NCBI GenBank assembly: GCA_031308135.1
Contig: JAHLJT010008756.1
Location: forward strand, 69,124,172-69,188,171
DNA length: 64,000 nucleotides
Direction of reading: 5' to 3'
From: Acheta domesticus
Lineage: Eukaryota; Arthropoda; Insecta; Orthoptera; Gryllidae
Numbering within the stretch: position 1 is the first letter of the stretch; each line of letters begins with the position of its first letter. This document shows positions 42,958 through 54,649 of this stretch, piece by piece. Under the pieces are notes generated by a model, which did no database searches, was not told where the DNA came from, and saw only the letters and a list, made by a program, of their open reading frames with translations. A program made the translations under genes and the position numbers.

Positions 42958-43379
42958 TAACATATCAAGAATATCAACAAAGTTGCTGTTCCATAACGCG
43001 CCACATTAATATTTAATGGCAGGCAGCTTCTTGCTTGGTCGTCAGTTATATCGCAAGGAAAATATTAGGGTTGGAAATAGTTGTTTTTGAATAATTGTAA
43101 TATCAAATGTCAACTTCGTTAACATTCCACCAAAAACGATACCAACAAGAAAAAAGCATGAGAAAATAACGTCATTAGAACCTTTACAGAGACAATAATT
43201 CCTCTGTCACATCATTAAAGTGATTTAAGAAGTATTAGTCACACACACATTAGTCACATAGTCATTGTGACTATGTGACTATTTGCTGACATTAGTCACA
43301 TGTCAGCAAGTCATTGTGAAGTAATTTTTAAATAGAATACGTGTTATTAGGTGAATTTTAAGAATGCAAAAATCTCATC
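42958..43379. other. AT-rich DNA with two short hairpins
   Basis: At 43252-43280 AGTCACATAGTCA-TTG-TGACTATGTGACT is a perfect 13-bp stem. At 43283-43309 TTGCTGACA-9 nt-TGTCAGCAA is a perfect 9-bp stem. The rest holds no gene. Confidence 0.6.
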
Positions 43380-43860
43380 CCGAAAGTGGCGATGCTACAC
43401 TGTACCCGAGCACCACCGCCACTCGACGTACTCAGTGTCCTTCCGCGCAAGCCCTCTTACCGCGCGCGGGCGGTAGGGGCGCGGGCGGCGGCGGCGGCGG
43501 CGTCACGGGCCAGCGCCGCCGACGCAACAAGTGCACGCGCATGACGTAACGCGCGGTTCCGCTCCGGAAGTTGCGGCGGCGTGGGCGGAGACGGGGGCGA
43601 CCGAAGCGGAGGCGGGATGCGCCGATTCCCCGTGCGCGCGCGCGGCGGCCTTGGAACAGATGGGCGCGAGCGGAGCGGAGCGCCGCCGCCCACGAGCGTG
43701 GGCGGGGCCGCGGGCGGGCGGGAGCCGCATCCGCGACCGCAAACCGCCCGCGCGGCCGGACGAGCGAGGGGATTCCCCCGCACGCCCTCCCGTCTTCGCC
43801 GGGACTTCGATCCAACTGGCCGAGTCCAGTTCCACCTGTTATGGACAGCTCGCGGGTTAG
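43380..43860. promoter_or_regulatory. Strong CpG island with housekeeping-type motifs
   Basis: The densest CpG island here. It has a CRE-like TGACGTAA (43542-43549), an ETS core CCGGAAGT (43564-43571) and two GCGTGGGCGG boxes (43579-43588 and 43696-43705). All six frames are widely open because of composition, so the Arg/Ala/Pro-rich ORFs are not taken as genes. Likely a broad promoter; direction not resolved. Confidence 0.5.
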
Positions 43861-44829
43861 TCACTATCCGGGATCCCTGAGGTGATGTCAATTAGTGATT
43901 CATGGGAGTGCAAACAGGATGGAGATTTGCTATTGTGGGAACCTGAGTGTGGCGGAATTTATGGAACGTTGGAACTCCTCGTGGCATCGATACTCCTACA
44001 GTGTTCGAGACCTTTTATGAGAGAATGAATACAGATAAATAAGTTGTTTCATCATTGAAACGCTCACAGAATGACGGAATGATAACTGTACAAAATAGTT
44101 TTGTAACATTTATTTAGATCAGAGTTTTTTATCTTATACCCATCATGACGAAAGTCGCGCGTTATTGTTAATGTACTTTTTTAAAGAATAAATGATTTAT
44201 TTTGCCAACGTGTGAATACCAATGGCTAATTATGTGCCAATGTGTGAATACCAATGGCTAATTTGTGGTTTGTGTTACTTTTTTCGGTACACACATGTAC
44301 GATATATACAACCACCAGCTAAGACTGATATAGATGATAGTGAAAGTTAGAGAAAAATTAAAGAATTTTCTTTTTGCTTTTAAGTACTCAGAAATGGTTA
44401 CTTCTCGAGAGATAAATATCGCGGTTAAATGGTAACATTAATTTGAAGAGTAAATAATAATGAGGGTTCTAAGAGAAATATTTACGACTTACCCATAATT
44501 CAATGATCTGCGTAGTTTCCTATTTTACAACTGACCCATCTAGAAAGGGCAACAAGTCAATCAGTAGGAAAGGCACTACTTTAATAAGATTTTCAGTTCT
44601 TGGCCTTTTGAGCCATACTTCAAATGAATGATTTTCTTGGATTGATAGTGATGATTGAATAAAAAAATTGGTGGAATGGTTTGCAGAGTAACATCGGACA
44701 CCAACGCATTTTATCTCCCACACATTCCTTACAGATTGACCGAAATTTCAGCCCAGGAATCCAGAGGGGACCACAAGACCAAAGATCGTCCTCACACAAG
44801 TAAAAGTAATACGAATCTTTATGATCAAC
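43861..44829. other. AT-rich DNA, no gene supported
   Basis: Holds the 32-bp tandem repeat at 44203-44264. Nothing else recognised. Confidence 0.45.
44203..44264 (+). repeat. Two tandem 32-bp units
   Basis: TGCCAACGTGTGAATACCAA/TGGCTAATTA and TGCCAATGTGTGAATACCAA/TGGCTAATTT, one internal difference. Confidence 0.95.
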
Positions 44830-45065
44830 CCTCTGTTTCTCGCCCTTCGTCCTTGCTGCCGAGGCTGCTGCGGCGTCTGCCACCCCGCCGCCCACGCCAC
44901 CCACGCCGCCCCCGCACCGCCACCGAAGCGGGTGCACGACTCCGGCAGCGGCTCACCGCCCACTCCAGCGTTGAAGTCTCCGGTGCCGTTCCCACGGTTC
45001 CTTACGCTCGCCTGCTTTACTACGCGATTCAAACTCGTGGAATCCGCGTGCGGTCTCGCGACTTA
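44830..45065. promoter_or_regulatory. GC-rich island
   Basis: CGCCGCCCACGCCACCCACG-type tract followed by mixed CpG-rich DNA. Pro/Arg/Ala-rich frames on both strands look compositional. Confidence 0.35.
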
Positions 45066-46055
45066 TGAAACGACGGTTTCGGTTACTCACTTGTTCCATT
45101 CAGGTTACTCAGCCATGCATAAATTCGGGTTGCCTGGAGAGAATGGGAAACGGTGTTTATTGTATTACCGGTAACTGCTGAATGCGAGATATTACAAACA
45201 TGCTCTCCACTTGTGTGTAGAAAGTGCTCCATTTCCCTTCCAAATGAGTATTGCTCCATTGTATGCGATGTCCTTAACCCGCTTTCTTTGCTTACTGCTA
45301 GTTTCTTAACATATAAAGTGCTCCTAAAGGAAGGAAAATAAGAGCACTTTAAAATGACGTTGCATCAGATGCAGACTGGATCGTTGTCTAGATTAAAATT
45401 CCGGCAGAATGTTTTGCAAAACACTATTTCCTCTGTATGATGAAGCCAGTTTGTAAAAAACTGCACAATTTTTTTAAACCTACCTACATATATGCACTCA
45501 AGGACATTTTAAAGTTTATCCTCTTTTACCCCAGAGAGATGTTACATATGATGAAAAGACATAGAAGAATTTAAAAATTAACAATAATCCGAATTTTCAT
45601 TATTGTTGTCTGAATTACATTACTTCAACTCCTGAGAAGTTAAAATGGCAATAAATAATTAAGAGTGTCAATCTTCGCGTCGAAGTTTATATTGTCATGC
45701 TTCTTGATAGGTATTAAATTTCGTTACAAAGCAACAGCATTGAAAGAAAGGAACTCAAACAGATGAGGCCGAACTGTTATTTTCTTATGAATATTTTATC
45801 AACTACTTATTCTTACACATGTAATGCCATCGTATTGTATTAATAATATGTTACTTCAATTATATTTGTTTCATTCCTAAAACAAACTTCCAATAACGTT
45901 CTAATGAACATTCCTCTTTCTTCAACATTTTTTCAATTCTGCAACATCCACACTACAAGCACTCCGAGCACTTCAGTACAAGCTCCATTAGCGCCTCATC
46001 TAGGGGAGCATCTGGTGCAATATCTAATCCACGCCCCGCTGACACGGTGAAATAT
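45066..46055. other. AT-rich DNA, nothing recognised
   Basis: A small AAAGTGCTC...GAGCACTTT stem at 45317-45353. No gene found. Confidence 0.45.
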
Positions 46056-46290
46056 CGTCGGCAATACGTAATCGTTCGCCGTCCACACACGCCTCTCCCA
46101 ACGAGGTCGCCCCGGGCGGTCACTAGCGGGTCGCCGCCGCCGCCGCCGCTGCCGTTGCCTTGCAGTCGGGGCTTATCGAGGGTGGGTGAGGGCGTGAGGA
46201 CGAGCGAGGGCGGCGAGGACGGCGAAGGCGTGGCCGCGCCGCTCTAATGGGCTTGGCGCGCGCGTCCTCGGGCGGATCGTGCTTGGTCGC
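46056..46290. promoter_or_regulatory. CpG island joined to a purine tract
   Basis: Includes (CGC)n: GTCGCCGCCGCCGCCGCTGC, and GGCGCGCGCGTCCTCGG. An ATG at 46247 opens 30 codons (MGLARASSGGSCLVAWEEEE...) that run into the GA tract. Coding is doubtful. Confidence 0.4.
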
Positions 46291-46690
46291 GTGGGAGGAG
46301 GAAGAGCAGGAGGGCGAGACGCAAGAAGAGGGGCAGTAAAAAGAGACGAAGGAGGAGGAAGAGAATATGGAGGAGGAGGAAGAGAAATCGGAGGAGGATG
46401 AGGAGAAAGAGGAGGACGAGGAGGAGGAGGAGGAGAAAGAGGAGGACGAGGAGTAGGAGGAGGAGAAAGAGGAGGACAAGGAGGAGGAGGAAAAAGAGGA
46501 GGAGGAAGAGAAAGAGGAGGAGGAAGAAGAGGAAGAGAAAGAGGATGAGGAGGAGGAGAGAGAGAGGAGGAGGAAGAAGAGAAAGAGGAGGAGGAAGAGG
46601 AGGAGGAAGAAGAGGAGGAGTACGCAGAGGGGGAGGAGGAGGAAAAGGGGATAAAATGGTAACAGAGAGAGACGGCGAGAGCGACTAGAG
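46291..46690 (+). repeat. 400-bp purine tract (GAGGAGGAAGA)n
   Basis: Almost pure A and G on the plus strand, built of GAGGAGGAGGAAGAG-like words. The Arg/Lys-rich plus frame and Ser-rich minus frame follow from it. It could form triplex (H-DNA). Confidence 0.9.
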
Positions 46691-47844
46691 ATGGGTAGGA
46701 TGACGTATACTAGGAAGAAGGATGTGGATGTAATAGGTCGACGAGGAATAGTTTGAGCGAGATAAATAAGAGGGAAAGGAGTGAGAGAGATGAAGTTAAT
46801 GGAGATGTTACTTTCGTACCATTTCTTTTGTTTTAAGACATTAGAAATTAGTACTTAAAAGGAAATTAACATTTTTTAAATATCTAGTCAGTAGTATTAT
46901 TAAGTAGAAATTATGTATTATGTTCTTTATATTTTTTGCAATTTAAATGTATTTCAAATCGAAAGACTGTACTGCATGAATTGCGTTTTTTAGAATTATG
47001 GAAAGTGAACTTTAATATTTGAACACAAAACACACCATTTTCATTCGTTTATCAAAATTTCAACTCTACTGAATAATTAAGAAAAATGTTAGTTTTTGTA
47101 AAAATGAACTCATATGACTTGTAGTAAAGAGACAACAAGAAGATAAACACACAAGTATAGTGAAGAATTTTCATCCATAGCAGGAAATGGAAATGTGAAT
47201 TTTGACAAGTGTCATTCACATTCAGTTTTCTCTCATACTTTAGACAGCGAATAAGAAAAAATGCTGAAACAAAAGTACCTAAATTGTAATAAACTTGCGT
47301 GACTTATAATTATTACAATGCTCTATTTATTTATTCTTTACATGAAGTTTTATATACAATAAGGATTTAAAACAACGGTACAGTGTAAATACGTAATATT
47401 CTTGCAGAATTTCTAATAGAGAAATATTAAGTTCTGAATGTATATAAGTTTAATATATTTGTAATGAATAGAATATTAAAGCACATAATTTTTCACACTA
47501 TGCTTTATGTATTGGTCGCTAAAGAGCGAGTTGCTACAACGGTTAATAAAACTTTGTAAACAACATGGAGTTAATGCTACGGCACAGTGTAAATACGTAA
47601 TAAACATTCAAGTTAATAAAAATATTATTTTCTTCCTTCTTAGCGATGTGAAGTTTTTCTTTCAAAATTAGGATTTTTTTAAAACATTTAATATTTCTGT
47701 TTTTACAGGTAAAAGGTTTCAGGTTTCGCTACTACTGTGTTGCCATCCAGGATGTTATTAGTAATACGTGTACGGAACAACTTCAAAGCACATTGGTTTG
47801 TCCAGGATGTGGGCTAATTTTCTACTTCAGCTACTTGTTGATAT
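46691..47844. other. AT-rich DNA with a zero-length-exon splice motif
   Basis: At 47693-47715 TATTTCTGTTTTTACAG is followed directly by GTAAAAG, an acceptor fused to a donor. No other feature recognised. Confidence 0.4.
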
Positions 47845-48065
47845 GAAGTTGGCCACTACCAGGAGGAGAAGTTTAGAGACCGGCTTTTTTGATCAGCCAT
47901 ATCCATGTTTTCCTACCATCATTTTCTGGTGGATACTAGTGCAGTACCTTAACCAACGGGTCAAGGGTCGCACACCATTCCTCCTTTCCCATTCTGTTCC
48001 CCTTAGTGTCCGACTGCAGACTATTCTCCCATATTTATGTGTCATAGAGATGACCGAAAAATAAA
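47845..48065 (+). mobile_element. SINE-1 fragment, decayed
   Basis: AGGAGGAGAAGTTTAGAGAC, TGCAGTACCTTAACCAACGG and TTCCTCCTTTCCCATTCTG match the SINE-1 body in order with many changes. Confidence 0.55.
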
Positions 48066-48084
48066 TTAACAAAAATTTGATATT

Positions 48085-48490
48085 GATTGATGTGTATGCG
48101 TGCGTCAACTGATAAGGTTATTAATCTAGTAAGTGTAGTGCATGATTTTTGCTTGGGGGTTAGGGTGATCTTCCCCCGTTGGATGGTAAGACCCGACAAC
48201 GACTTACCATCGGCTAGCGGGATTTCCCCAACCAGGTATCTTCACCAGCGGGGCATCGCTCAGCGGGTACATGTTCTAAGCTCCCGGTTGGTTTCCCGGC
48301 ATGTGTGGTAGAGAAGAGTAACCGGCCGGCCGCAGTTGCTGGAATTCTCCTCCACAGAGTGCATAGACTTAGCCATCTAGCTAGTGTCGAAAATCCTGCA
48401 ACCGTCGGGACTCGAAACTACAATGACCCGGTCAGTGACACTCCAGTGATATCACTTTGTGTCCTGAACCTCCTCTCCAGGTGTAATAGG
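48085..48490 (-). mobile_element. SINE-1 with an internal deletion
   Basis: Minus-strand head (CACTGGAGTGTCACTGACCG, then a B box GTTTCGAGTCCCGACGG) and body, lacking the pyrimidine/CA block between CATGTGTGG and the GGCCGG box. Flanked by similar 40-bp stretches (GAGATGACCGAAAAATAAAT at 48050 and GAGATGACTGAAAAACAGGT at 48494), perhaps a long diverged target duplication. Confidence 0.75.
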
Positions 48491-48689
48491 TGGAGAGATG
48501 ACTGAAAAACAGGTTAACTAAAATTTAATAACAAATTACTCGAAACGACTGAAATATTAGTTGGATACGTGTCCTTCCGAATGATTGACACTACCTTTGA
48601 ATGTCTCTCATCACTCCTGGCTTTTTGATCATTCAAACCCATCATTCACTCCACCTCATCTCTCTCCATCACTCATGATTTCCGTAGTG

Positions 48690-48890
48690 GCGAAGGGGTC
48701 CGTAGAGGTGCCCTTAGCGCAACCGCGCGTGGGGGAGGCGAAGCGCCGAGCGGCGCTGAGCGGAGCGGGGGAGGGAGCGCGCCGGCGGTGAGGTCAGCGC
48801 GTTGCCTCACGGCCCCTGCCCCTGCGCCTCGTCTCGCTCCCGCTGGCGCAACGCGACGCTCCCGTGGACCTCGGACGCCACAGACCTGTC
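48690..48890. promoter_or_regulatory. CpG-rich patch beside a SINE
   Basis: GGGGGAGGCGAAGCGCCGAG, CGCGCCGGCGGTGAGGTCAG and similar, passing directly into a SINE-1 head as at 37.6 kb. Confidence 0.35.
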
Positions 48891-49295
48891 TCCGCTGCGG
48901 TGACTTTGGCCAGGAGGTCTGGGGGTTCGAGTCGTGCCGGGGGCAGATTTTTTACATTAACTAGGATGAATTCAGACGCTGTCTGGAGGAAAAATTCTAG
49001 CAGCCGGCTGTTCTAATTGGTAGTTTTCCGTGGTTCCTCCTTTCAACACTTGGCGAATGCCGGAACAGTATCTTAACAAACGGGCCATGGACCTCGCGAA
49101 ATCTTTCCTTCCTCTTCCTTGTTATATCCTCTCCCCTTACTTGCAAACACACACACATTTACATGCACTACACCTCTACTCATGTCGAGATACTAGGCTG
49201 AGCTTGCAGCTTATCCCGGCGATGTGTGTGTGTATGTGTGGTGGAGGGAGATACCTGGAGGAGGGGATTCCCCGCAAAAGAACGTAGGTCGTCTA
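48890..49295 (+). mobile_element. SINE-1, 3'-truncated
   Basis: B box GGGGGTTCGAGTCGTGCCGG, then body words GCTGTCTGGAGGAAAAATTC, GCGAATGCCGGAACAGTATC and TACATGCACTACACCTCTAC, ending after the GATACCTGGAGGAGGGGATT block. Confidence 0.8.
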
Positions 49296-50550
49296 ATCAG
49301 AGAATAATTTCATTACTTCTTTGACTTTTCAGGACCTTCTATCCTTTATGAGAGTTGATTCCTTGCAGCCTTTACAATTATTTCTTCCGACAAACAAGAT
49401 ATAAAATCGGGCCATTTCCTTCTATGGACTTGGGTCTGTTTGATGACAGGGATTCAATGATTCAATCTGATTCTGGATTATTTTGTTACAAATTTTGACA
49501 ATAACCCAAATCGAAGACAATAAACGAGAACATCTCTGCTCGCCTTTGATAGAAACTTGGCCGTCAGGAAGATACTAGCCTACTGCATCTCCTCCGATGC
49601 TGTTTTTATGTTGAAAATGTATTTTTTTCAGTTAATAGTATAGAAAAATTCCAAACAAATCCAGTTATCTGGCTTGCTCTTCCTCGGAGTTTTTACAAAG
49701 TTTCCTACAAAGTTTCCTACAAAGTTTTACAAAGAGTTCCTACAAAGTTTCAAGAAAATACATAAAAAAATAGAGGAAAGTACCTATACTCGGACTCCCA
49801 TTTGTTTTCGAGTGTTTTGAAATCCAATTTTCTTCACAAGATATAAATATCAAAATATATGTAATGCATACCTTAGTTACACAAATGTTATGTTCTTCAT
49901 AAAATTATTGGACAAATAGATTAAGATAAAATAGTTTTTTTTCGTAAATATTACATTTAGTGGATATTTAAAAAAGGTAAGTAAAATAAATTACCTTACC
50001 CTACAACTTGTAATGTCCCCTTCAAAATAATAAAATAGAAGACATACCGTCGAAGTATCAAAATCAGGCAATTGAGAATAAACATTTTAAAAAACTGTGA
50101 ATCCCCTGATGTTCAAATTCAGCGTTATGCATGTCCAATTTCTTGTTAATGGAATAGATCAGTGGCTGCTTGTTTGAAATTATTTAATTTTCTCTGCTTC
50201 TCAACCCACCATCCATCATTCACCCCACTATCGTCGACATCATCACAATTGTCTGTCATCCCTGTCTTTCACCAACTCATATTTATGCCATCACGTTTTT
50301 GGGAATCATTATAGCAATACGTAGGAATGAGCCATCAGATGAATTCTCAAAATTTTTCAGTATTTGAAATGTGGGTTCATCGCGTTTTTGAATCATAAGT
50401 ATACTCTTAAAACCCAATAATTCTGCTACGGCATGAGTTTAAAATTATAAACATTTCTAAATAAGCAGCAAAAGTGTGACATTTATGATGTCATATAATA
50501 CGATGAAATACTACTCTAATTTTGCATTAAGTTCATTAAGATAATAATAT
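49296..50550. other. AT-rich DNA, no gene supported
   Basis: Short tandem TTTCCTACAAAG units at 49690-49755. Nothing else recognised. Confidence 0.45.
49690..49755 (+). repeat. Short tandem repeat (TTTCCTACAAAG-like)
   Basis: Four to five imperfect units of about 15 bp. Confidence 0.7.
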
Positions 50551-51042
50551 TATACAGGATGTTGAGGGAGGAAACAACAAAACTTCAAAAATAAGCTCTT
50601 ATGTCAACTTTAAACATACTTTGTCTAATAAACTTCTTGTAGATTACGAATGGCTGAGCCGCAATAAGTACTCAAAAGATAATTTGAAAATAATACTTTC
50701 TATGGAAAAATTTGCACTGCAGAAACATTTAACCATTCCAGAAACATTTAAATTATTTAATATTTACAGAAGAAGTAAAGAGATTTATAAACAAAAATGA
50801 ACATAGTTATAAAAAACAATTGAACTGAATTGTAATTTGGGCGCTTTTTTTATTTCTGTACTAATTTTTCCTCTGAAATGCAAATTTTTGCGTACAAAGT
50901 ATTCTTTGAAATCAACATTTAAGAGCTTATTGTGACTCAGCCATTCGAAATCTTGAAGGAATTTCTTAGAAAAAATATGCTGAAAATTGACAGAAGAGCT
51001 TATTTTGAAAGTTTAATGGTTTCCTCCCTGGACATGCTGTAT
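50551..51042. mobile_element. MITE with long inverted arms (about 170 bp each), TA target
   Basis: Left end TACAGGATGTTGAGGGAGGA and right end, inverted, TACAGCATGTCCAGGGAGGA; arms also share CAAAATAAGCTCTT-, CGAATGGCTGAG- and AAAAATTTGCA-type blocks. TA on both outer sides. The TACAGGRTGT start is a frequent terminus of insect mariner-like MITEs. No coding capacity. Confidence 0.85.
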
Positions 51043-51219
51043 AATTTAATTTCAGTGAAACACCTTCAGCCGTGAACATGACTTTCGTTGACTCAAGAGT
51101 CTTCGTACGACAACCACGAGCAACCCGATATCTGAAATTGCCTGCACACTGTAATCGTATCCAAGTCTAAGTATTTCGATTTACTCGGGCTCTCCCATGC
51201 CCTCCCAACCCGCTCCGTG
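51043..51219. other. Short unique stretch
   Basis: Nothing recognised. Confidence 0.4.
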
Positions 51220-51620
51220 GTCATTCACATGCGCAAGAATCTCGGCACGGCGACCGTAGCGTCGGCGAGGGCGTGGGCCAGACCCGCTGCCTGCGGCGGC
51301 GGCGGCGACGTCGGCGGCGCCGCCCTGCCGAACCGCGCCGGTGGCGGCGGCGTGGGTGCGCGCGTCCGAATCAGGTCGTGATAGTTCACGCTTGTTCGGG
51401 AACTATGCGGCCGCTTTACGTAACGCCTGCGGGAGGGGGCGGTTGGCTGCCGCTGCTGCCGTCGCATCACACCGCCCCGCCTCCGCCCCCGCCACCGCAA
51501 CCCCGCCCCTCCCCTCGGTCCGCGCCCCCGCCCCGCGTCCGCAGACTGCATCTGGGGCACTTGGCTGGGTGCATCGCGTTCTGCGGACACGCCCATCGGA
51601 GGGAGGGGACAGTCTGACTG
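51220..51620. promoter_or_regulatory. CpG island
   Basis: GGCGGCGGCGGCGACGTCGG, CGCCTGCGGGAGGGGGCGGT and CCGCCCCGCCTCCGCCCCCG mark a 400-bp island. An ATG at 51229 opens 50 Gly/Ala-rich codons ending at a TGA beside a weak CAG/GTCGTG. Overlapping frames on both strands are open; none is recognised. Confidence 0.45.
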
Positions 51621-52065
51621 AGAAAGAATGGATGAAAGGGAAGGCGAAAGAGAGAGGAATACGTATGAGGGAGAGATGTAGTGAATAAGTGAGAAACAAT
51701 GAGTGAATGAGTGAGACAGTCAGCGAGAGTGAAAATGAGTGTATTGTGAGTTAAAGAAGACGATAGAGTAAAAGAAAGAAGAGGGAGAGAGAGAAAGAAT
51801 TTTTTCTGAACTTAGGGAACCTAATATAACGACTTTTACTGCAATCGTTGTGGTGTTGCGTTTTCAACGTATTTCGCCAAAGTATCTCATTTATTCTCAA
51901 TCAAAGAATTTTCGGTGTAGAGAAGTGGTAGACTCATGTTATCAATTTTTCGCTGTATGCCCGAAAATCTTATTTAATCAGTTATTACCCAAGTTCATTC
52001 TTTTTGCTTTCTTGAATTTACTTTATAAAAAGAGAAATGTATATAATTGTGCGCCGGATAACTGT
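51621..52065. other. Purine-rich, then AT-rich DNA, nothing recognised
   Basis: GAGAGTGAGTGAATGAG-type words to 51800. No gene found. Confidence 0.4.
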
Positions 52066-52069
52066 AGAT

Positions 52070-52940
52070 TTTTTTCAGAAAAAACTCTTACTGGTTAGCA
52101 CTGGTAATACAAAAATAGGTAAATCTTGTCCCTGTAAATAATAAATTACTTCCTGTAACACGTTGTATAGTCAGAATATATGTTTTGTAGGTCCTTGAAA
52201 CCAAAAGATCAATTGTCAAGAAATGGTCTGTCCGTCTATCCATCCGTCCGTCCATCCATTCGTCCATAGATCCATCTGTGAACAATGCTAGCGGCTAAAC
52301 CGTGAATAGAATTTTCCCCAAGATTGATATTCTTGAATCGATCTACCGATCGGCCCCTTGAATTTGGAATCGATATTTGTTTTTTTTGGGGGGGGGACTT
52401 TACATGAAGCTTCTGGGAAGTTTTCAAAATTTATCAAAAAATTGCCCCAAATTTGTTTATTAAACTTTTTTGCTAGATAGTGTGAAGGATGTTTAAGAGA
52501 ATGGTACAGGTCTCATTTTCCTTGAAATCCCTGATTTCTCAAAAATTGCAAGTTCTATTTTTTTCGTCGTCTTCCTAAAACTACAATACATATTTTTTTT
52601 TCTTAATGAACTGTGTTCATCCAAAACAGATCTGAAAATAAGATCATGTTCAATTTTTCAAAAAATTGAGTGTGTTTTGCGTAATTCTGCGCGAAATATC
52701 CAATTTTTAAATTGATGCAATTATTTTCTCAGCAACGGCTCCAAATTTGTTCTTTAAATATTTTTTTACGTATGTAAGTAAAGGAACGGTAACGATCGTG
52801 ATGCTGGCCCCACTTTCGGCGCGCTCTATATTTTCGAAAATTTGAAAAAAATCGAAATGGTAAATTCTAATTTCCCGTGCTTCGGTTGAGATTGTGTTGT
52901 TACACATTGCTCTCTGATTAGAAAGAAGACAAAATGCGGA
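52070..52940 (+). repeat. Family B repeat, copy 2
   Basis: Starts with CAGAAAAAACTCTTACTGGT (compare 62444), then TAACACGTTGTATAGTCAG, GGTCCTTGAAACCAAAAGAT, the GTCCGTCCATCC block, TGCTAGCGGCTAAACCGTG, GATTGATATTCTTGAATCGA and internal TTATCAAAAAATTGCCCCAA / TTTCTCAGCAACGGCTCCAA units. On the minus strand LKNKFGAVAEKI parallels LKKKFGAVFEKI in copy 1. Confidence 0.65.
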
Positions 52941-54649
52941 CACATAACTGTGTAGTGTAAAAATGGGAATGAAAGTACACTGACATCATTTTACGTAGGA
53001 TACATCTCCCAATTAAATATACAAATATTTAAATACAGATTGTCACGTATTGAAATACCATTAATATTATTATATACATAAGTATTCAAATTAAAGTTCT
53101 GATATATTCCTCTGATATAAATTTTAAGTAATGTTTTGTTATATTTTCGCTTTCTGTGCAATCTATAACTTTAACATCTATTTGAAAACGATTATTATTC
53201 AAGAGCCTAATTATAAATTTGTTTTGTTGTAAGTCTTCAATTAAAATAAAATGAAAAATTTAAGAATGAACTCAAAAACACACTTGATGACACGGCGAAA
53301 AATAAATGTAGGCCTGTGTATTCCAAACACAATCAATAGTGTAAATAAAGAACGCCTTATAAGAACGTCCATAAATGCCAACAAATACAACAATGAAAAC
53401 TGTTTTCTTTCTTAAAAATACGGTTTAAATATAATCCGAAAGAAAAATTGGAAAAATTGATTGTTATAATTTGTACAAATTTATATTACGACAATATGAA
53501 TTACCATCGTACGCGGCGTTGCCGTAGAATGCGGCGATGGATATTTGAGAAATTATTCCGAGAACTTCAATGTTGGGCGACGTGGATGAGATATAGATAA
53601 GATAAGGTTGATTAATTTACTTAACTTTAATGTTACAATGTATCTACGTTCAATAAAATGGTAAATTCCAATTTGCTAAGGTCGGGAAGAATATAATATA
53701 TAGATATGCATTGCGTAATGATATCGTTGTTTCGAATGCATTCGTAATGCGGTATATTGGATGGCCTTTAGTTATGGATGATCAATTTATATGTGAAATT
53801 ATCCTTGTTTGTCTGTAGGATGTGCTGTAAATAATGCGAGAAAGTGTGCTGTTGTAGCTCCTAGTTTATATTCAATTTTAACGCTTCTTCTTTCACTTGC
53901 CCTTCACATATATTTATTTATTTACCAATTTTATCAGTCTTAATTTGTTATTCGAGATTGGCAGACACAGAGCTCCTTGACAACAAGCTTTCTTAATTGG
54001 TGCAATCATGAAACGCGAGAATTCTGATGTAGAAGAGAGGAGAGAATTCGCAAATTCTTTTTCCTGAAAATAAATATAAAATCACAAATATCAGTTTCGT
54101 ACGGAACATTTTGCAACAATAAGTATGGGTTGCAAAATTTAACGTCATTCAAAGAATGAAAAGGCCAAGCATCTTAAAAGCAATATTGACGTCCTGAATC
54201 ACGTTACTCGAAATGTAGCCAATTACAGTTCCATCTTTGGGTCCTCCAAGGGTAGACTGGGTTACAGTGCAACCGATTATTGCCCGAATTTTGTGGCCAG
54301 TTAAATTGCTTCCCGCTAGACGAACCCGGATAAGGTCGCTTATAGACCTTTGCGGCCACAACCGACCGATATTCACGTTTCTCGAGTACTCTTGCTCTGA
54401 GAACGCTCGTATTCCTCTCAACTGAAATTCTGACGCCAAATATATTTACGTAGGAATAGATTTATTTTTTTGTATTACTAATATAATTATTTTATATGCA
54501 GTTTCACTTAGATAAGTGAATCGGCTTATAAAATAATCATAAGCAACGAGTCGATTTTGTTCAACTAAATTCGTGCAAGAGTTACACTCACGAAACACTT
54601 GCCCTCGTTCAATATCTTTAAAGTTAAAGATATATTGTTTTCCAAACTG
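52941..54649. other. AT-rich DNA, no gene supported
   Basis: A 96-aa minus ORF at 54149-54439 (ISDLIRVRLAGSNLTGHKIR...) overlaps a plus-strand shadow; neither is recognised. Otherwise AT-rich. Confidence 0.4.

Noticed and set aside
43432..43891. Six overlapping 99-144 aa ORFs
   Set aside because: All six frames are open in the densest CpG island; Arg/Ala/Pro content only.
46123..46688. Poly-Ser (minus) and Arg/Lys-rich (plus) ORFs
   Set aside because: Direct products of the GAGGAGGAAGA purine tract.
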